From Alphaproteobacteria bacterium (lineage in GTDB: Bacteria; Pseudomonadota; Alphaproteobacteria; Micropepsales; Micropepsaceae), in NCBI GenBank assembly GCA_003131925.1, contig PKWC01000223.1, forward strand, positions 1 to 11,266: DNA of 11,266 nucleotides, in the 5' to 3' direction. Made by a program: the position numbers and the translations under genes. A model generated the notes under the pieces. The model saw nothing but the letters and a program-made list of their open reading frames with translations, was not told where the DNA came from and did no database searches. Positions 5,099-11,191 of the stretch are shown one piece after another (the stretch's first letter is position 1; every line of letters begins with the position of its first letter).

Positions 5099-5125
5099 CT
5101 TGGGGCGTTTGCGCCATAATACCGG
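5099..5125 (-). repeat. Right terminal inverted repeat of the transposon (27 bp)
   Basis: Exact reverse complement of 1017-1043; reads CTTGGGGCG...ATAATACCGG on the plus strand. Confidence 0.92.
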
Positions 5126-5131
5126 ATAAAA
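5126..5131. repeat. Direct repeat ATAAAA, right copy (putative target-site duplication)
   Basis: Identical to 1011-1016 and directly adjacent to the right inverted repeat. Confidence 0.6.
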
Positions 5132-5139
5132 CCCTGATG

Positions 5140-5195
5140 AATTCCCGGAGACGGGAATTTCCGGCTGTAGCGGTTACTGCCCGGCCGCGCAGCCG
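5140..5195. other. Structured intergenic segment beside the insertion
   Basis: AATTCCCG (5140-5147) and CGGGAATT (5152-5159) form a perfect 8-bp stem with a GAGA loop. Then CGGCTG (5162-5167) pairs with CAGCCG (5190-5195), and inside it GCGG (5170-5173) pairs with CCGC (5185-5188). There is no reading frame. It may be a second RNA element, a host intergenic repeat or an older mobile-element remnant. The gene-free stretch 5132-5313 otherwise holds the promoter and terminator listed separately. Confidence 0.5.
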
Positions 5196-5217
5196 TTAAT
5201 TCCGCCGGCTCGACACC

Positions 5218-5246
5218 TTTGTAATCTGATACGGTTATATTGTCAA
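5218..5246 (-). promoter_or_regulatory. Minus-strand promoter pointing into the transposon (TTGACA-17-TACAAA)
   Basis: On the minus strand, a consensus TTGACA (5241-5246) is followed after 17 nt by TACAAA (5218-5223, 4 of 6). Transcription would start near 5211, cross the structured segment and enter the right end toward the gene at 5066. Before the insertion it would have served whatever lay to the left. Confidence 0.5.
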
Positions 5247-5267
5247 CCGAAATCGTACTACCCCATT

Positions 5268-5290
5268 GGCCCTTCCTCCTGGGCCTTTTT
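5268..5290 (+). terminator. Rho-independent terminator (plus strand)
   Basis: GGCCC (5268-5272), an 8-nt loop, GGGCC (5281-5285), then TTTTT. No plus-strand gene lies directly before it now. With the transposon removed, it would sit about 340 nt after phhB and could be that gene's original terminator. It also shields the convergent GFA gene. Confidence 0.6.
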
Positions 5291-5313
5291 CTTCCTCCCC
5301 GGCCGCTCCCACA

Positions 5314-5733
5314 TCACGCCCGGGAAGCCCTTGAGCGGTCGCCGCGCCAGGCCCAGTCGGGAGCTTCGCTCAAGCCCACATGATAGCGCGGCTCGCGGCC
5401 TGTCCGCGCCGCAAAAACGGCCCGCGGGATATTGACCATCTTCGGCGCATGCGGCCGCTCATAGAACAGCGGCGTTCCGCAGCGCGCGCAGAAGCTTCGC
5501 ACCGTGCGCGTCTCGCCATATTCGAATCGCGAGATGCTCGTCTTGCCCTTCAGGATGTGCACGCGGCTCTTCCAGCAGCCGACATAGGTGGCATAGGCGC
5601 AGCCCTGCGCGTGCCGGCTGGCAAGCGAGTGGTCGTGCCAGGCCCACACCGCCGGGACATCGATCTCGAATCGCACCACCCCGCACACGCATTGCCCCCT
5701 CGCCTGCGTCGTGGATCGCTTAGCCGGTTTCAT
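5314..5733 (-). CDS. GFA-family (CENP-V/GFA domain) zinc protein, divergent
   Basis: A 139-residue member of the glutathione-dependent formaldehyde-activating enzyme-like family, beta-rich cytosolic zinc proteins mostly of unknown substrate. The N-terminal GQCVCGVVRFEI (Cys15, Cys17) and the late SFCARCGTPLFYE (Cys82, Cys85) match the two outer zinc motifs. The usual middle CxxC of the catalytic site is absent: the segment reads WHDHSLASRHAQGCAYATYVG (32-52) with Asp34 and Ser36 in that region, so the catalytic zinc may be missing or differently bound. I chose the ATG at 5733 because relatives start a few residues before G-x-C-x-C-G; an ATG at 5763 is in frame. The C-terminus after SEAPDWAW is short and basic. 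Confidence 0.85.
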   Translation of the reverse strand: MKPAKRSTTQARGQCVCGVVRFEIDVPAVWAWHDHSLASRHAQGCAYATYVGCWKSRVHILKGKTSISRFEYGETRTVRSFCARCGTPLFYERPHAPKMVNIPRAVFAARTGREPRYHVGLSEAPDWAWRGDRSRASRA

Positions 5734-5779
5734 TTCGCTCTTGCGCAATTCCCTGCTCCGCATCCGGCTTGACGAAAAT

Positions 5780-5921
5780 AAAGCGTGTCATCTCCGCGTG
5801 ATCCCCGCTTTCGCAGGGAGGGACCCAGCGTCCGCAGCAGTGACAAGATGATGTCAGCACTGCGCAAACCATTCCACGCTGTAGGCACTGGGTCCCCGCT
5901 TCCGCGGGGATGACACGCTTT
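5780..5921. repeat. Inverted pair of palindromic repeats (BIME-like)
   Basis: The outer 13-bp arms AAAGCGTGTCATC (5780-5792) and its reverse complement (5909-5921) enclose two hairpin units. The right unit is perfect: TCCCCGC (5893-5899), loop TTCC, GCGGGGA (5904-5910). The left unit (5812-5829) is a degraded form. GGGACCCAGCG and CACTGGGTCCC also mirror each other. The block fills the gene-free stretch between the divergent GFA gene and the membrane protein. Confidence 0.75.
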
Positions 5922-6016
5922 GGGTGCCAAGTTTTGCTTACCTTGGCGCTTACGCACTTCGCCGGGCCATGACAAGATAAGGTGAGGGTGTGAATGGGAA
6001 CGGGAGGGCAGGGGCG

Positions 6017-6409
6017 ATGTGGTGGAAGATCGGTTCGGTTATAGCGGGGCTCGCGGCCTGGGTGGTGATCGCGACGATTCTCGACCGCTCGCTGCGTCTG
6101 GTGTGGCCCGATTACGCGGCCGCGCTTCCCGCGTTCCATTTCACGCTGCCGATGATGCTCGCGCGCCTGACCGAAGGCGCGGTGACCACCATCGCCGCGG
6201 GATGGTTCGCACGCTGGATCGCGCGCACGCCCCTATGGCTCGCTTACGTCCAGGGCGCGCTGATCCTGCTCGGCTTCCTGCCCGTGCATTACAAGCTCTG
6301 GCACGATTTCCCCGTCTGGTATCACCTCACCTTCCTCGTCCCCCTCATCCCGCTGACCCTGCTCGGCGCGAGTTTGGCGCGGCCCGCACCGACACCGGAA
6401 CAGTCCTAA
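6017..6409 (+). CDS. Four-helix hypothetical membrane protein
   Basis: A 130-residue inner-membrane protein without a family I can name. Four hydrophobic segments lie at about 5-22, 43-63, 72-92 and 100-122, with short loops; HYKLWHDFPVWYH (about 95-107) is the most distinctive stretch. The ATG at 6017 is chosen: GGAGG lies 9 nt upstream at 6003-6007, and the protein begins MWWKIG directly before the first helix. A GTG at 5990 would add nine Gly/Asn-rich residues with no clear SD. GC-ending codons support coding. It converges with the NTF2-like gene, whose ancestral stop would lie 10 nt away. Confidence 0.8.
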   Translation: MWWKIGSVIAGLAAWVVIATILDRSLRLVWPDYAAALPAFHFTLPMMLARLTEGAVTTIAAGWFARWIARTPLWLAYVQGALILLGFLPVHYKLWHDFPVWYHLTFLVPLIPLTLLGASLARPAPTPEQS

Positions 6410-6469
6410 AGCTTGTCGTCACAGCCTCGGCGGCTGGTCGAAACTGGTCCAGGTCTGCTCGAGAATCTT

Positions 6470-6871
6470 TCACGGGCCACCTTTCTGGCGCTGGAAGAGA
6501 AAGAGATAGGCGCCTCCTGACGCAATTGGTTTTCCGCCCTTCACCGGTGTGATGGTTTCTTCATAGGTGCCGCTGTCGTAACCCAGCCTGCCGGACCTGC
6601 TGGTCCCGAGACTGTGGAGAACGATGTGCGGGTTATAATTCTCGAGAAGGCCTGCGAAGTTCTTGCGGATCGCCGCCACTCCCACCCATCGTGGCCCGAT
6701 CGTCGGCAGGAACGCCGGCTCCGGCGCGTAGAGCGCCATGACCGCATCGAGCTTCTTGGCGCTCCACTCTGCCGCCCATGTCTCTGAAAGGGAGTCTGCG
6801 GTGCAGACCGGGCTGGTCGTCGACGACAACACCCAAGCCAAGGCAGCGAGTACAGATAAAGTCAGCTTCAT
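6470..6871 (-). CDS. Exported NTF2-like (SnoaL/DUF4440-type) protein, C-terminus cut by an in-frame TGA
   Basis: The 133-residue product begins with a signal peptide (about 1-25, MKLTLSVLAALAWVLSS...CTADS) and continues as an NTF2-like fold: ETWAAEWSAKKLDAVMALYAPEPAFLPTIGPRWVGVAAIRKNFAGLL, then strands around YDSGTYEETI and AYLFLFQRQKGGP. AGGGAGA about 6 nt before the ATG at 6871 fixes the start. The frame stops with TGA at 6470-6472, exactly where relatives have Trp (G-x-W-K-I). The same frame continues as KILEQTWTSFDQPPRL to a second TGA at 6419-6421, which is the expected C-terminal strand. A TGG-to-TGA change would explain this. Such proteins bind or turn over small ligands; none can be named here. 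The truncated form lacks the last beta strand and may not fold. Confidence 0.75.
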   Translation of the reverse strand: MKLTLSVLAALAWVLSSTTSPVCTADSLSETWAAEWSAKKLDAVMALYAPEPAFLPTIGPRWVGVAAIRKNFAGLLENYNPHIVLHSLGTSRSGRLGYDSGTYEETITPVKGGKPIASGGAYLFLFQRQKGGP

Positions 6872-6983
6872 TGGCTCTCCCTTGTTCCGCCGAGCGTACA
6901 TCAAACGCGTCCGGTGTGCCTCGACGCGCGAAAGCTGCTGCGTGGTCTTGCGGCCTGAAGGGGCTTAGCTCGGACCGGGGACA

Positions 6984-7004
6984 CCTCCCCCACGTTGGGG
7001 GAGG
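6984..7004. repeat. Palindrome CCTCCCCCA-CGT-TGGGGGAGG
   Basis: Perfect 9-bp arms (6984-6992 and 6996-7004) around CGT. It is an interspersed palindrome of a kind frequent between alphaproteobacterial genes. It lies upstream of the NTF2-like gene and downstream of the exported protein at 7050-7583. No U-run follows on either strand. Confidence 0.65.
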
Positions 7005-7049
7005 AAAACGGAGAGCGCGAGCCGGCTGGACCGGATTGCGCGCCGCTTG

Positions 7050-7583
7050 TTACCGCTCGGGTCGGGGTCTCGGCGTTACGTCGGGGAGCGCCTGGGCGCC
7101 AGCGAGCCCGACTGCGACGCGCAACCCGCAGGAATTGACGGGTGATTCCTCCACGACCGGAACGCCCTTGACGAACGCAACCAGGGTGGGTTTGTCCGAA
7201 GCCAGGGCCGCGCCGAAGGCGAGGCTCGCCTCGCGGCAGTAATCGTAATTGCTGCGGATGCTGCGCATCGAGGAATGGTTGGCCAGCCGGGTCTTGAAGG
7301 CGTGATATTGCGCTTCCCCGCGTCGTGCGCCGTAAAGCCGCTGGAACATGCGCTCGAGCGTGGCGTCGGACGAACGCAATTCGGGCCCGAAACTGATCTG
7401 GAACGCGTTGAAGCGCGAAATCTCGCTGCAGGTCAGCGCCGCGACCATCAGTTCCTGCTGAATCGCTGCCGCCTGAATGGCCGTCACTTCTTCGTCCCGC
7501 GCGCAGCGCTTCGCCGCCGACGCGTCGCCCGCGAACGCCAACACCGCAAGCGAAAGCAGTCCCGCCGCCGTTTTCCGTCCCAT
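7050..7583 (-). CDS. Exported four-cysteine hypothetical protein
   Basis: A 177-residue protein with a clear signal peptide (MGRKTAAGLLSLAVLAFAGDASA, cut after ASA at about 23), so it is periplasmic or secreted. The mature part has four cysteines, in KRCAR, ALTCSE, YDYCRE and VNSCGL, and helical segments such as IQAAAIQQELMVAALTC and QYHAFKTRLANHSSMRS. I recall similar unnamed alphaproteobacterial proteins with an A-x-Q-Q-x-L-M-V-A-A-L-x-C pattern and a YHAYKT-like motif, but no characterised function. The ATG at 7583 is chosen because it starts the signal peptide; the frame is open upstream to 7910 but would overlap kynA. Divergent from kynA, 126 bp between starts. Confidence 0.82.
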   Translation of the reverse strand: MGRKTAAGLLSLAVLAFAGDASAAKRCARDEEVTAIQAAAIQQELMVAALTCSEISRFNAFQISFGPELRSSDATLERMFQRLYGARRGEAQYHAFKTRLANHSSMRSIRSNYDYCREASLAFGAALASDKPTLVAFVKGVPVVEESPVNSCGLRVAVGLAGAQALPDVTPRPRPER

Positions 7584-7678
7584 GCCCGTCACCACGTTGT
7601 TCGGTTGATGACAGAAGCTTAGCATCGGTTTTGGCGCGAGGCGATTCCCGCGTCGATACAGGTTTAAGATTTTCTCAC

Positions 7679-7704
7679 CGGTCTCGAACAAACGGTCTCG
7701 AACA
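7679..7704. repeat. Tandem 12-mers CGGTCTCGAACA before kynA
   Basis: Identical copies at 7679-7690 and 7693-7704, 14 bp apart start to start, ending 5 nt before the kynA ATG. They replace any recognisable SD. They could be an operator in the divergent promoter region or a small duplication. Confidence 0.55.
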
Positions 7705-7709
7705 TACAA

Positions 7710-8558
7710 ATGCAAAAAGCGCCGCCGCATGCCGTGGACCTGTCCGGCGAGGCCGTTCACTGGGATTTTCGCGAGGCGATGTCCTATGGGGATTATCTGC
7801 GCCTCGGCGATCTGCTGGCCTGCCAGCGCCCCTTGACGGCCGAGCACGACGAAACCCTTTTCATCATCATTCACCAGGCGTCCGAATTGTGGATCAAGCT
7901 TTGCCTGCACGAAATCTCGGGCGCGATCCGCCAGATCCGGGCCGGCGAACTGGGTCCGGCCTTCAAGATGATGGCGCGGGTGGCCAGGGTGCAGGCCAAC
8001 CTCATCCAGTCATGGGAGATCCTTTCGACCATGACGCCCTTCGACTATTCGAGCTTTCGCTCGGCGCTCGGCAAATCGTCGGGCTTCCAGTCCTACCAGT
8101 ACCGCATGCTCGAGTTCCGGCTCGGCAACAAGAATCGCCAGATGGCGCGCGTCTTCGAGGCGCATCCGCAGATTGCGGCGGCAGTTTCGGCGGCGCTGTC
8201 GGAGCCCAGCATCTATGACGAGTCGCTGGCGCTTCTGGCGCGGCGCGGCGTGGCCATTCCCGAAGACAAGCTCGTGCGCGATTTCGCGGAACCTTACATC
8301 GCCGACCCGCGCGTTACCGACGCGTGGCGGCTCGTCTATCGGGACGCCGGGAAACATTGGGATCTTTACGAGCTCGCCGAAAAGCTGGTCGACGTCGAAT
8401 ACCGCTTCCATCTCTGGCGCTACACCCACATGAAAACGGTCGAGCGAATCGTCGGCGCCAAGCCAGGAACCGGTGGCACCTCCGGCGTAGCGTACCTGAG
8501 AAAGGCGCTCGACCTGCGCTTCTATCCGGAATTGTGGGACGTACGGACAGAAATTTGA
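7710..8558 (+). CDS. kynA: Tryptophan 2,3-dioxygenase
   Basis: A 282-residue heme enzyme that opens the indole ring of L-tryptophan with O2 to N-formylkynurenine, the first step of the kynurenine pathway; cytosolic tetramer in the family. All key residues fall at the numbers known for the Xanthomonas enzyme: Phe51 and His55 in FIIIHQASELW, Tyr113 and Arg117 in TMTPFDYSSFR, the heme-ligand His240 in WRYTHMKTVERIVG, and Thr254 in GTGGTSG. Length is normal and the C-terminus RFYPELWDVRTEI is intact. No SD is visible before the ATG; instead two 12-bp direct repeats abut it. kynB and kynU are not in the window. DedA follows after 16 nt and is probably cotranscribed. Confidence 0.96.
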   Translation: MQKAPPHAVDLSGEAVHWDFREAMSYGDYLRLGDLLACQRPLTAEHDETLFIIIHQASELWIKLCLHEISGAIRQIRAGELGPAFKMMARVARVQANLIQSWEILSTMTPFDYSSFRSALGKSSGFQSYQYRMLEFRLGNKNRQMARVFEAHPQIAAAVSAALSEPSIYDESLALLARRGVAIPEDKLVRDFAEPYIADPRVTDAWRLVYRDAGKHWDLYELAEKLVDVEYRFHLWRYTHMKTVERIVGAKPGTGGTSGVAYLRKALDLRFYPELWDVRTEI

Positions 8559-8574
8559 AGCCGCGCGCGATCAT

Positions 8575-9210
8575 ATGACCGGACTGATCAACGCAACCGT
8601 TCACTTCATTGCCCTTCACGCGGCCTGGACGTTCCCGGTCATGTTCGTCACCGCTTTTGGGGAGTCGTTCGTATTTCTCAGTCTGCTCTTTCCCGGCACG
8701 ACGATCATGCTCGCAGCCGGATTGCTGGTGCCCGAGGGAACGATCCCGCTCCTGCCGCTGCTCTCCGGCGGAATATTGGGCGCGGTGATGGGAGATGGCG
8801 TGTCCTGGTGGCTCGGCAAGCGCTACGGCTATTTTCTCACCGCACGCTGGCCCTTCACGCGGCATCCCGAGCTGCTCGCGAGGGGTGAAGCGCTCTTTCG
8901 CCGCTTCGGTGTGTTGAGTGTTTTCGTCGGACGTTTTTTTGGCCCCTTCAGAGCCACGATTCCGTTGATCGCCGGTCTGATGAACATGCCGGCCCGTGGA
9001 TTCTGGCTCGCCAATGTTCTATCGGCGCTGGTGTGGGCGCCCGCTTTGCTTCTGCCGGGAATTTTTGTGGTGTGGACGGCGAGGCTTCTCCATGTTCCAG
9101 CGCAGTGGCGGCTCGCCATCTGTGCCGGCGCAATTGCAACCGTGGTCGCCCTGATTTGGGTGGCCAGGAAATTGAAGTGGTTCAAAGCGGGCGGCGGAAT
9201 TCTGAGCTGA
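8575..9210 (+). CDS. DedA-family membrane protein (VTT domain)
   Basis: A 211-residue inner-membrane protein of the DedA/SNARE-associated family, members of which flip undecaprenyl phosphate or other lipids and support envelope integrity. Typical motifs are present in order: FGESFVFLSLLFPGTTIMLAAG (about 23-44, with the re-entrant acidic residue), GGILGAVMGDGVSWWLGKRYGY (62-83), F-R-R-F-G-V-L-S-V-F-V-G-R-F-F-G-P-F-R (about 105-123), IPLIAGLMNMP and the closing W-A-P-A-L-L-L-P-G helix. Hydrophobic segments and the family's conserved acidic and basic residues are retained. The ATG at 8575 follows the kynA stop by 16 nt; only a weak GAAG precedes it. The link to kynA is positional, not functional. 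Confidence 0.92.
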   Translation: MTGLINATVHFIALHAAWTFPVMFVTAFGESFVFLSLLFPGTTIMLAAGLLVPEGTIPLLPLLSGGILGAVMGDGVSWWLGKRYGYFLTARWPFTRHPELLARGEALFRRFGVLSVFVGRFFGPFRATIPLIAGLMNMPARGFWLANVLSALVWAPALLLPGIFVVWTARLLHVPAQWRLAICAGAIATVVALIWVARKLKWFKAGGGILS

Positions 9211-9279
9211 GAACGGTTACGCGCGTGCGGATGGCCGGGACAGTTTACACTCCGGCCGCGCTCTCGCACGGACCGGGTG

Positions 9280-9301
9280 GCCCGGCCATATGTGGCCGGG
9301 C
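9280..9301. repeat. Palindromic repeat GCCCGGCCA-TATG-TGGCCGGGC
   Basis: Perfect 9-bp arms with a TATG loop. Related pieces flank it: GATGGCCGGGACA near 9229 and GGCTTGACCAGGCCATGACG at 9300-9317. Together they look like an interspersed GGCCGGGCTTGACC-type repeat of alphaproteobacteria. The unit separates DedA from the glycosyltransferase gene. Confidence 0.7.
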
Positions 9302-9357
9302 TTGACCAGGCCATGACGAGAGTCGGTATCGATTTGGGGCATACGGGATACTGAAGC

Positions 9358-10803
9358 ATGGAGATGGGCGGCAAGGCGCGCGGATTGAAAGATTGGTCCT
9401 GGCGCATCCTGGGCTGCGATCCGGCTTTCGCATTCGCGCTGCTCGCTGCGCAATTGTGGCTGGGGCTGCTGTGGTTCTTCTATCAGGGTCATGGAATCGC
9501 GCGCGGAATTATTCTGGGTGGGCTGCTGCTTGGCCTGATTGCGCTGCGGTTCCGCCCGCCTGCCGCCTCCACGATGGAACGGGCAGGCGCAACCACGCTG
9601 ACCGCCGTTGTGCGAAGTCTGCTGATCGCCGCTGTGCTGCTCGATCTGGGCATTATGGCGGACAGCGGCACGTACAGTCTTCGGACCGGCAAGATTCCCA
9701 TGGACGAAGGCCAGACGAGTTGGCGCGCCGCGCGGCTCTTGTGGCGCGGCGAGAATCCTTATGGCTCAGGCGTGCTCGTGGATCTGGGAGCCTATCAGAG
9801 TCGCGCTCGGCAACGCGAAGCGGCCGGAATGGGGGCCACGCTCTCGGGCGCTAAGCTCAGAGCGGCTTTTGCACGGTACGACGCGACGCTGGACGCCGGC
9901 ACCCGCCGCGAATTGCTTTCTGCTCCGGCCAAACCAGCCGGAGCGGCGGCGCGCGAGCTGCTGGTCTACGGATACAAATATGGGCCGGTCATCGTTCTGG
10001 TCACGGCGCTCGTTGCGCCCTTTGGAGTTCCGGCGACCGTGTTGTTTCTGAACGGGCTCGCCTGCTTCGCACTGTACGGGGTCAATTGGCGCATCCTGTC
10101 GCGCATCGCCACGCCCCAACTTTCGCTCGCCGGCGCCGCCATGCTGGCGCTGCTGCTCGACCGCCATATCACCCGCAACTATATCGACCGCTCGGCCACT
10201 GATGTCTGGGCGCTTCTGTTCGGATCGCTGGCGGTGCTCGCGTGCATTTCGCGAAAGCCGCTCGCGATGGCGGCTGCGATCGCACTGGCGGTGGCCAGCA
10301 AGAGCCTGCCCGGCCTTCTGTTCGCGCCGCTGCTATTGAAGTTTCGCTCGCCCATTCCGGCGCTGCTGTTCGTGGGACTAACCGGAGCCATCTATCTGCC
10401 GTGGCTGCTCTGGGACCCACAGGGCATTTGGTACAATGTCTTTCTTTGGCCGTTCCTGATGGCCAGAGACTACACGTCGTGGGAGTTCTTCGCGCCGCCG
10501 GCGGCCGCTCTCGCGGTGCAGGGCGTTGGCGCGTGTGCGCTGGCCGTGCTGTGGCTGCGCTATCTGCTCGGCAGGGAGACGCGACTGTTCTGGACTCTCG
10601 CAGTCTCCAATCTTGTCGTTTTGCTGGCAGCCGGAGTTCTGCGCAACGGCTATGTGCCATGGGTGTCGCTGTGGGTCGTCGCGGCAATCGTCGAGGCGTT
10701 CAGGGATCGCAGCCTGGTTTTCTCCCGCCGCGCCGAGGCGCCCGTTGTCGCATCGGAACGCGAGATGCAGCCCGCGCGCATGGCTGCTGCCCACAATTCG
10801 TGA
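9358..10803 (+). CDS. Polytopic membrane glycosyltransferase, GT87/DUF2029-like (GT-C fold)
   Basis: A 481-residue inner-membrane protein with about ten hydrophobic segments, the first at 22-43, 48-64 and 83-100. The first large external loop carries the acidic pair of GT-C enzymes, Asp116-Glu117 in IPMDEGQTSWRAARLLWRG, followed by ENPYG and later YGYKYGP (204-210), the family's Y-x-Y-P/G-P-like motif. Later helices show RSATDVWALLFGSLAVLA and ASKSLPGLLFAPLLLKF, again typical of DUF2029. Members transfer mannose or related sugars from polyprenyl phosphate to lipids or glycans on the outer face; the substrate here is unknown. The loop at 145-200 is unusually long and charged. The ATG at 9358 has only GAAG upstream; ATG 9364 is an alternative. 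The small gene after it overlaps by 1 nt. Confidence 0.8.
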   Translation: MEMGGKARGLKDWSWRILGCDPAFAFALLAAQLWLGLLWFFYQGHGIARGIILGGLLLGLIALRFRPPAASTMERAGATTLTAVVRSLLIAAVLLDLGIMADSGTYSLRTGKIPMDEGQTSWRAARLLWRGENPYGSGVLVDLGAYQSRARQREAAGMGATLSGAKLRAAFARYDATLDAGTRRELLSAPAKPAGAAARELLVYGYKYGPVIVLVTALVAPFGVPATVLFLNGLACFALYGVNWRILSRIATPQLSLAGAAMLALLLDRHITRNYIDRSATDVWALLFGSLAVLACISRKPLAMAAAIALAVASKSLPGLLFAPLLLKFRSPIPALLFVGLTGAIYLPWLLWDPQGIWYNVFLWPFLMARDYTSWEFFAPPAAALAVQGVGACALAVLWLRYLLGRETRLFWTLAVSNLVVLLAAGVLRNGYVPWVSLWVVAAIVEAFRDRSLVFSRRAEAPVVASEREMQPARMAAAHNS

Positions 10804-11096
10804 TGCGCAGATCGTCTGGAGCCCATTTTGACGGCTTTCTGCGGGAAAACGGCTCGAAGTTTCTCGTCTGCCGCAGCTACACCTATCCCGATCGGTCCCT
10901 GTTTCAGATCGTCGAGAGCCTGCGTTACGCCTTCCCGAAGGCCATGGTGCGGCTCAAACGTCGGCATCGGGGCCTGACGGCCCATCAGGATCGGATCGCC
11001 GCCCGGGCGTGCATCCGAGCCTATCTGAATTCGCCGCGGCGTCTCGAATTCTGCAAAAATGGCATATTCCGGCGCTATCCGGAACTGGACGGCTAA
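10803..11096 (+). CDS. Small basic hypothetical protein coupled to the glycosyltransferase
   Basis: A 97-residue, strongly basic, cytosolic protein that I do not recognise. Its ATG shares one base with the stop of the preceding gene (TGATG), so translation is probably coupled. Codons are GC-ending throughout, supporting coding. Visible features are ENGSKFLVCRSYTYPDRSLFQIVESLRY near the N-terminus, an Arg/Lys/His-rich middle (VRLKRRHRGLTAHQDR) and RRLEFCKNGIFRRYPELDG at the end. No transmembrane segment. The frame continues upstream through the glycosyltransferase gene, but only as a shadow. It may modulate the glycosyltransferase; that is inference from overlap. Confidence 0.65.
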   Translation: MRRSSGAHFDGFLRENGSKFLVCRSYTYPDRSLFQIVESLRYAFPKAMVRLKRRHRGLTAHQDRIAARACIRAYLNSPRRLEFCKNGIFRRYPELDG

Positions 11097-11191
11097 CCCG
11101 AAACAGGTATAAATTTTTAACGATCAGGCAGTGTCGGTGTGAGACTCCGGCAAAAAAGGGATAGAATTCGGCAGAGGGGGAGCTATGCGTC

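Larger units (their letters stand above)
1017..5125. mobile_element. Cargo-carrying IS1595-family transposon, 4109 bp
   Basis: The element is delimited by perfect 27-bp inverted terminal repeats and flanked by ATAAAA direct repeats. It encodes a single transposase (2496-3491) of the IS1595/ISXO2 type and five other genes, three of which recall proteins often seen beside this transposase type (DUF6471-like, DUF4760-like and the coiled-coil/helix-turn-helix protein). An insertion sequence of this family is normally about 1 kb, so some 3 kb here is cargo. Parts of the cargo (1476-2141 and 3998-4540) are visibly poorer in G+C and less GC3-biased than the flanks. Both ends and the transposase reading frame are intact, so the element looks young and possibly still mobile. 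Joining the flanks at one ATAAAA gives a continuous sequence with a small palindrome, GGGTTT-GAGATA-AAACCC, as the pre-insertion site. Confidence 0.85.

Noticed and set aside
1009..5133. An 8-bp target duplication
   Set aside because: Flanking octamers differ (AGATAAAA and ATAAAACC); only ATAAAA is shared.
7584..7910. Upstream extension of the exported protein gene
   Set aside because: It would overlap kynA antisense; the signal peptide starts at 7583.
10242..10802. Long plus-strand frame before the 97-residue gene
   Set aside because: It is the out-of-frame shadow of the glycosyltransferase; only the part from 10803 stands alone.
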